Origin: a virus
IMG/VR virus record: IMGVR_UViG_3300017788_000140
Location: 1 to 27,150 of that record
Strand: one strand, 5' to 3'
Length of the DNA: 27,150 nt
The notes under the pieces are model-generated. The model searched no databases, was not told where the DNA came from, and saw only the letters and a program-made list of their open reading frames with translations. Within the stretch, counting starts at the first letter, position 1; each line of letters starts with the position of its first letter. The position numbers and the translations under genes were made by a program. Below are positions 24,420 to 27,150 of this stretch, piece after piece.

Positions 24420-27150
24420 TACAGGTAACGAGGTATATCAGCAACTAATTGCAGACGCAAACGAAGCGTTTCAGTACGCAGAGCGTGTTCTTGAAAAAGC
24501 ACGTAAGGGTCGTAACCCAAACGGAACTTACATAGCGGCAACCGCAAGACCTCGCGCAGTTCGTGCAGCAGAAAAACAAGTAGCCAAGGCAGAAGCCGCT
24601 ATTCTTGCTGCGTATAAAACCGCAAACGACTACGACACAAAACAAAAGGCTAAAGCCGAACGCGCAGCGGAACGAGAACGTGCCAAAGCCGAACGCGCAG
24701 CGGAACGAGAACGTGCCAAAGCCGAACGCGCTGCGGAACAAGAACGTGCCAAAGCCGAACGCGCAGCGGAACGAGAACGTGCCAAAGCCGAAAAGAACCG
24801 TCTGAACACACCATCATCAGAAACACAAACACCGAATAGCGAAGTAGACGAAGTAGAAGTAAGTGGAGACGAGGGCGAGAGGAGCGAGGGGACAGCGACT
24901 TCTGAAAATAAGTCAGTGTTGCTAGAGGCACTGAAGTCAAGACGTGCTGAACTAGGTTCTGACACAGAACTAGAAACTGTAGTTTTGGGTTCAGAAGAAA
25001 ATGTTGGATTGCGAGACATAGCCCAAAAATTCATAAACGAAAATCCTTCTCTATTTGATGCAGAAAAACTTTCAGGTCTTGCAGCCAGAGAACTAATACA
25101 ACAAGCGGTTACTTTATCCGAAGACGCACTAGAAGCAACAGATTCTAGAACCGCTTCGGTATACTTGGTAAGACTAAAAAGTATACTAAAGATTGCAAAG
25201 TCTGCGAAAGGATCCATAGCAGACGCCACAGCAGAACAGATAGAATCTCTACTAACTCCAGTAACCAAGGTATTGGAAAAGAAAACCACATTCCAAGCAA
25301 GAATAAAAGAGAATATCAAAGACTACCTGATTACCCTCCCTGAAAGACTGTTGGCTAACATTCCTGTTGTTGGTGGATTGCTTTCGGAAACAGCAAAGCG
25401 AAAAAGAGAACAAAAAGAATCAGAAGAACAGTATTTGGGTGCATTGGGTAAAAGAATTTCAAGAAGAGCAAGCGGAAATATAAGCGGTTACTTGGATTTC
25501 CCAGGACAATTTGCCAAGAGAACAAAGAAAACTGCAACAAGTGTATCTGAAACACTGAATCCCAGTAACAGCGTTATACCCTTCCCTCGTACCGCACAAT
25601 ACGCAGAACAAACAATACCGTCTTCTATACCAAATACAGCACCAATATCTGCTGTATCATCACCAAAAAATGGTGGCACACCTGTTACATTTGAAACCAC
25701 GCCACTGTTGAGTGTTCTCAAGCAAATATTAGAAACACTGCGAGGTGGCAAAACTCCGATTGCGACAGAATCAACCTCCGCAGGAACAAGTATTAGCGAA
25801 CTTGGTGGTCAGGAATATGGATCTCAAGCAGAATCACCAACAGAAGCACTCAACAGCATAAGTGCAGCAATCGGAAACAGAGGAACAACAAAAGACGGAA
25901 CCATTTTAGGGTACTTGAAAAAACTCATAGAAGAAAAAATGGGAGTTGGCGAAGGAAGTGAAGGAGAAAGTAGTGGACCACTATCTTTTCTGTCAGATTT
26001 ACTACCCAGTTTTGGAAGAAGAAGTCGAATTGGTCGTTTGTTCCGAAAAGGAAGAATACTCACTAAACGCAGTTTTGGAAGGAGAAGTCGAATTGGTCGT
26101 TTGTTCCGAAAAGGAAGAATACTCACTAAACGCATAGCGTCAAAATTACGTGCTTCTCGATTGGGAAGAATGACAGGAAGAGCATTTGGTGCTGCCCGAG
26201 GTTTGGGTAGTCGTGCATTTGGTGCTGCCCGAGGTTTGGGTAGTCGTGCATTTGGTGCTGCCCGAGGTTTGGGTAGTCGTGCATTTGGTGCTGCCCGAGG
26301 TTTGGGTAGAGGTCTACTAGGAGCCGCTAAAGAAATGGGCAGCAAAGCAGTGGGATTGGCAAAATCTGTGGTTCCATCAGCAACAAAAGCATCAGGAGGA
26401 TTCTTTTCGTCTATAGGAAAAGGAATTTCTGGTGCATGGGGGTCTGTTGCAGAAACTGCGGCAAAATTGAATCCAATAAAGGCGGCATCGGACGCAGTAA
26501 AGAGCGGAGCAGGAAAAATAGTAAAGGCGATCATATCCATTCCTGGTCTTGGTGCTGCTATCAGTGCTGGAATAGGAGTAATGGACATTATGAATATCAA
26601 AAATGACCAATCACTTACTCCAGAAGAGAAAAAAGAAGCAATTGGAAAAAGTTTGGTTGGAACTTTAGGATCTGCTCTTGGGAGTGTTGGCGGTGGAGCA
26701 CTCGGAACTCTAATACCTGTACCAGTTTTGGGTACAGTTTTGGGTTCTATGGGAGGCGCACTCGCAGGAGAATGGTTGGCAGGGCAACTGGCAGAATCAA
26801 TCGGAGGCAGAGGAATTTATGATTTAGTAGAATCAATTCCTGGTATAGGAAGCACAATCGCTGTTGATTCCCAATCCGAAGCAATGAACCCTCAATCTCA
26901 AGCAAATGAGGTTGATGGAACTATACAAGGATCAAACACAAACACATACTCTTCTCAAAACACGTCATCTTCTAACGTAACAGAAGGAAAACTTCTACCC
27001 ACGGGTACAAATCCGCAAAGTGAAGTCGGAAAACAGGTTGCTGCAACTGCCGGTGCTAGAAATGAACTCTCTGAAGTCACTTCTCAGTCGGTACAATCTC
27101 AAGGAGGAGCAGTTCTGAACACCAACTCTACCTCCAACACAAACATCTCA
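24415..27150 (+). CDS. Probable tape measure protein (partial, C-terminus off the right edge)
   Basis: The frame is open for 912 codons from ATG 24415 to the window edge. AAGGAT lies 6 bases upstream. An in-frame ATG at 24400 lacks a ribosome site. Residues 1-125 are Ala/Glu/Arg/Lys-rich helix with four 11-residue repeats at 80-123. Residues 125-330 are helical and acidic. Residues 330-530 are Ser/Thr/Pro-rich. Residues 532-573 hold two copies of a 21-residue cationic unit, and 590-633 four copies of AFGAARGLGSR. Residues of about 704-725 and 745-795 are Gly/Ala-rich hydrophobic helices that could enter a membrane. Large size, helix and repeat content, hydrophobic segments and the position right after a frameshifted chaperone pair all point to the tape measure (T4 gp29 role, though T4 gp29 has only 590 residues). 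A peptidoglycan hydrolase domain could follow beyond the window. No sequence family is recognised. Confidence 0.72.
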   Translation, partial: MATGNEVYQQLIADANEAFQYAERVLEKARKGRNPNGTYIAATARPRAVRAAEKQVAKAEAAILAAYKTANDYDTKQKAKAERAAERERAKAERAAERERAKAERAAEQERAKAERAAERERAKAEKNRLNTPSSETQTPNSEVDEVEVSGDEGERSEGTATSENKSVLLEALKSRRAELGSDTELETVVLGSEENVGLRDIAQKFINENPSLFDAEKLSGLAARELIQQAVTLSEDALEATDSRTASVYLVRLKSILKIAKSAKGSIADATAEQIESLLTPVTKVLEKKTTFQARIKENIKDYLITLPERLLANIPVVGGLLSETAKRKREQKESEEQYLGALGKRISRRASGNISGYLDFPGQFAKRTKKTATSVSETLNPSNSVIPFPRTAQYAEQTIPSSIPNTAPISAVSSPKNGGTPVTFETTPLLSVLKQILETLRGGKTPIATESTSAGTSISELGGQEYGSQAESPTEALNSISAAIGNRGTTKDGTILGYLKKLIEEKMGVGEGSEGESSGPLSFLSDLLPSFGRRSRIGRLFRKGRILTKRSFGRRSRIGRLFRKGRILTKRIASKLRASRLGRMTGRAFGAARGLGSRAFGAARGLGSRAFGAARGLGSRAFGAARGLGRGLLGAAKEMGSKAVGLAKSVVPSATKASGGFFSSIGKGISGAWGSVAETAAKLNPIKAASDAVKSGAGKIVKAIISIPGLGAAISAGIGVMDIMNIKNDQSLTPEEKKEAIGKSLVGTLGSALGSVGGGALGTLIPVPVLGTVLGSMGGALAGEWLAGQLAESIGGRGIYDLVESIPGIGSTIAVDSQSEAMNPQSQANEVDGTIQGSNTNTYSSQNTSSSNVTEGKLLPTGTNPQSEVGKQVAATAGARNELSEVTSQSVQSQGGAVLNTNSTSNTNIS
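24652..24783 (+). repeat. Four 33-bp tandem repeats encoding an 11-residue coiled-coil unit
   Basis: Four adjacent 33-base units encode KAERAAERERA, at residues 80-123 of the probable tape measure. Units 1, 2 and 4 are identical at the DNA level. Unit 3 differs at two bases (GCA to GCT, CGA to CAA). Nine bases of a fifth unit follow. An 11-residue period fits a hendecad coiled coil. Codons GCG, GCC and CGC are commoner here than around it. Confidence 0.93.
26008..26133 (+). repeat. Two 63-bp tandem repeats encoding a 21-residue cationic segment
   Basis: Two adjacent 63-base units differ by one base (AGA to AGG) and encode the same 21 residues, starting SFGRRSRIGRLFRKGR. Nine of 21 residues are Arg or Lys, spaced with Ile, Leu and Phe, so each unit could form a cationic amphipathic helix. 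The near identity shows a recent duplication. Confidence 0.93.
26182..26313 (+). repeat. Four 33-bp tandem repeats encoding AFGAARGLGSR
   Basis: Four adjacent 33-base units. The first three are identical in DNA and the fourth differs only in its last codons (Gly-Arg-Gly instead of Gly-Ser-Arg). Each encodes an 11-residue unit, the same period as the block at 24652-24783 but unrelated in sequence. The units lie at residues 590-633 of the probable tape measure, 48 bases after the cationic repeats. Confidence 0.93.

Noticed and set aside
24630-25319. Minus-strand frame of 229 codons with Ala/Arg/Ser repeats
   Set aside because: It is antisense to the probable tape measure and its repeats are the reverse reading of the 33-base units. 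It has no ribosome site or family resemblance.
25824-26600. Minus-strand frame of 258 codons rich in Pro/Ala/Arg repeats
   Set aside because: It is a shadow of the tape measure repeat region and its low-complexity composition comes from the same repeats.
1-27150. tRNA genes or a host-derived defence system
   Set aside because: Every stretch is accounted for by structural genes with gaps under 40 bases. No cloverleaf and no defence-type domain was seen.

Overview
This window is part of the structural-gene region of a contractile-tailed phage of the T4-like (myovirus) lineage. The evidence is a dense run of recognisable T4-type tail and baseplate proteins: gp53, a gp5-type spike, PAAR tip, gp25, gp6, gp8, gp4, gp19-type tube and gp26. 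Several proteins have the form usual in marine or aquatic relatives rather than coliphage T4: a DUF4815-type wedge/fibre protein of about 1,700 residues, a spike without lysozyme domain, and an enlarged gp8. The host cannot be told from this sequence. There are no tRNAs, insertion sequences, CRISPR arrays or bacterial housekeeping genes. Coding density is nearly complete and no gene-free stretch exceeds 40 bases.

Minus strand, read from 21,818 down to 1: fourteen tightly packed genes form one apparent late operon. Order of transcription: tube cap/initiator (gp48/gp54 type), gp53, gp27-like hub, gp5-type spike, PAAR tip, an unrecognised 261-residue protein, a membrane-anchored 231-residue protein with a possible GAF-like domain, gp25 (GTG start), gp6, a 1,175-residue probable gp7 equivalent carrying lectin-like domains, gp8, the DUF4815-type protein, a 62-residue coiled-coil protein, and a tail fibre that runs off the left edge. 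Genes are joined by ATGA/GTGA overlaps or gaps of 1-15 bases. A T4-late-like element, TATAGATA, lies just upstream of the first gene. The order gp25-gp6-gp7?-gp8 matches the order of T4 wedge genes.

Plus strand, from 21,848 to the right edge: gp4-type head-completion nuclease, an unrecognised 201-residue protein, a gp19-family tube protein, gp26-type baseplate hub/tail-assembly protein, a short out-of-frame extension that looks expressed by programmed -1 frameshifting (T TTT TTT, five-base spacer, stem-loop), and a gene of more than 912 codons that is most likely the tape measure. Frameshifted chaperone genes directly before a tape measure gene are the classic arrangement of long-tailed phages.

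Together the minus operon supplies the baseplate (hub, spike, wedges) and host-contacting fibres, while the plus operon supplies tube, tail-length and head-completion functions. The most notable points are the frameshift cassette, three sets of near-identical tandem repeats in the tape measure gene, the 17-residue cysteine-rich repeat fibre, the carbohydrate-binding module apparently nested inside a LamG-like fold in a wedge protein, and the membrane-anchored possible sensor inside the baseplate operon.
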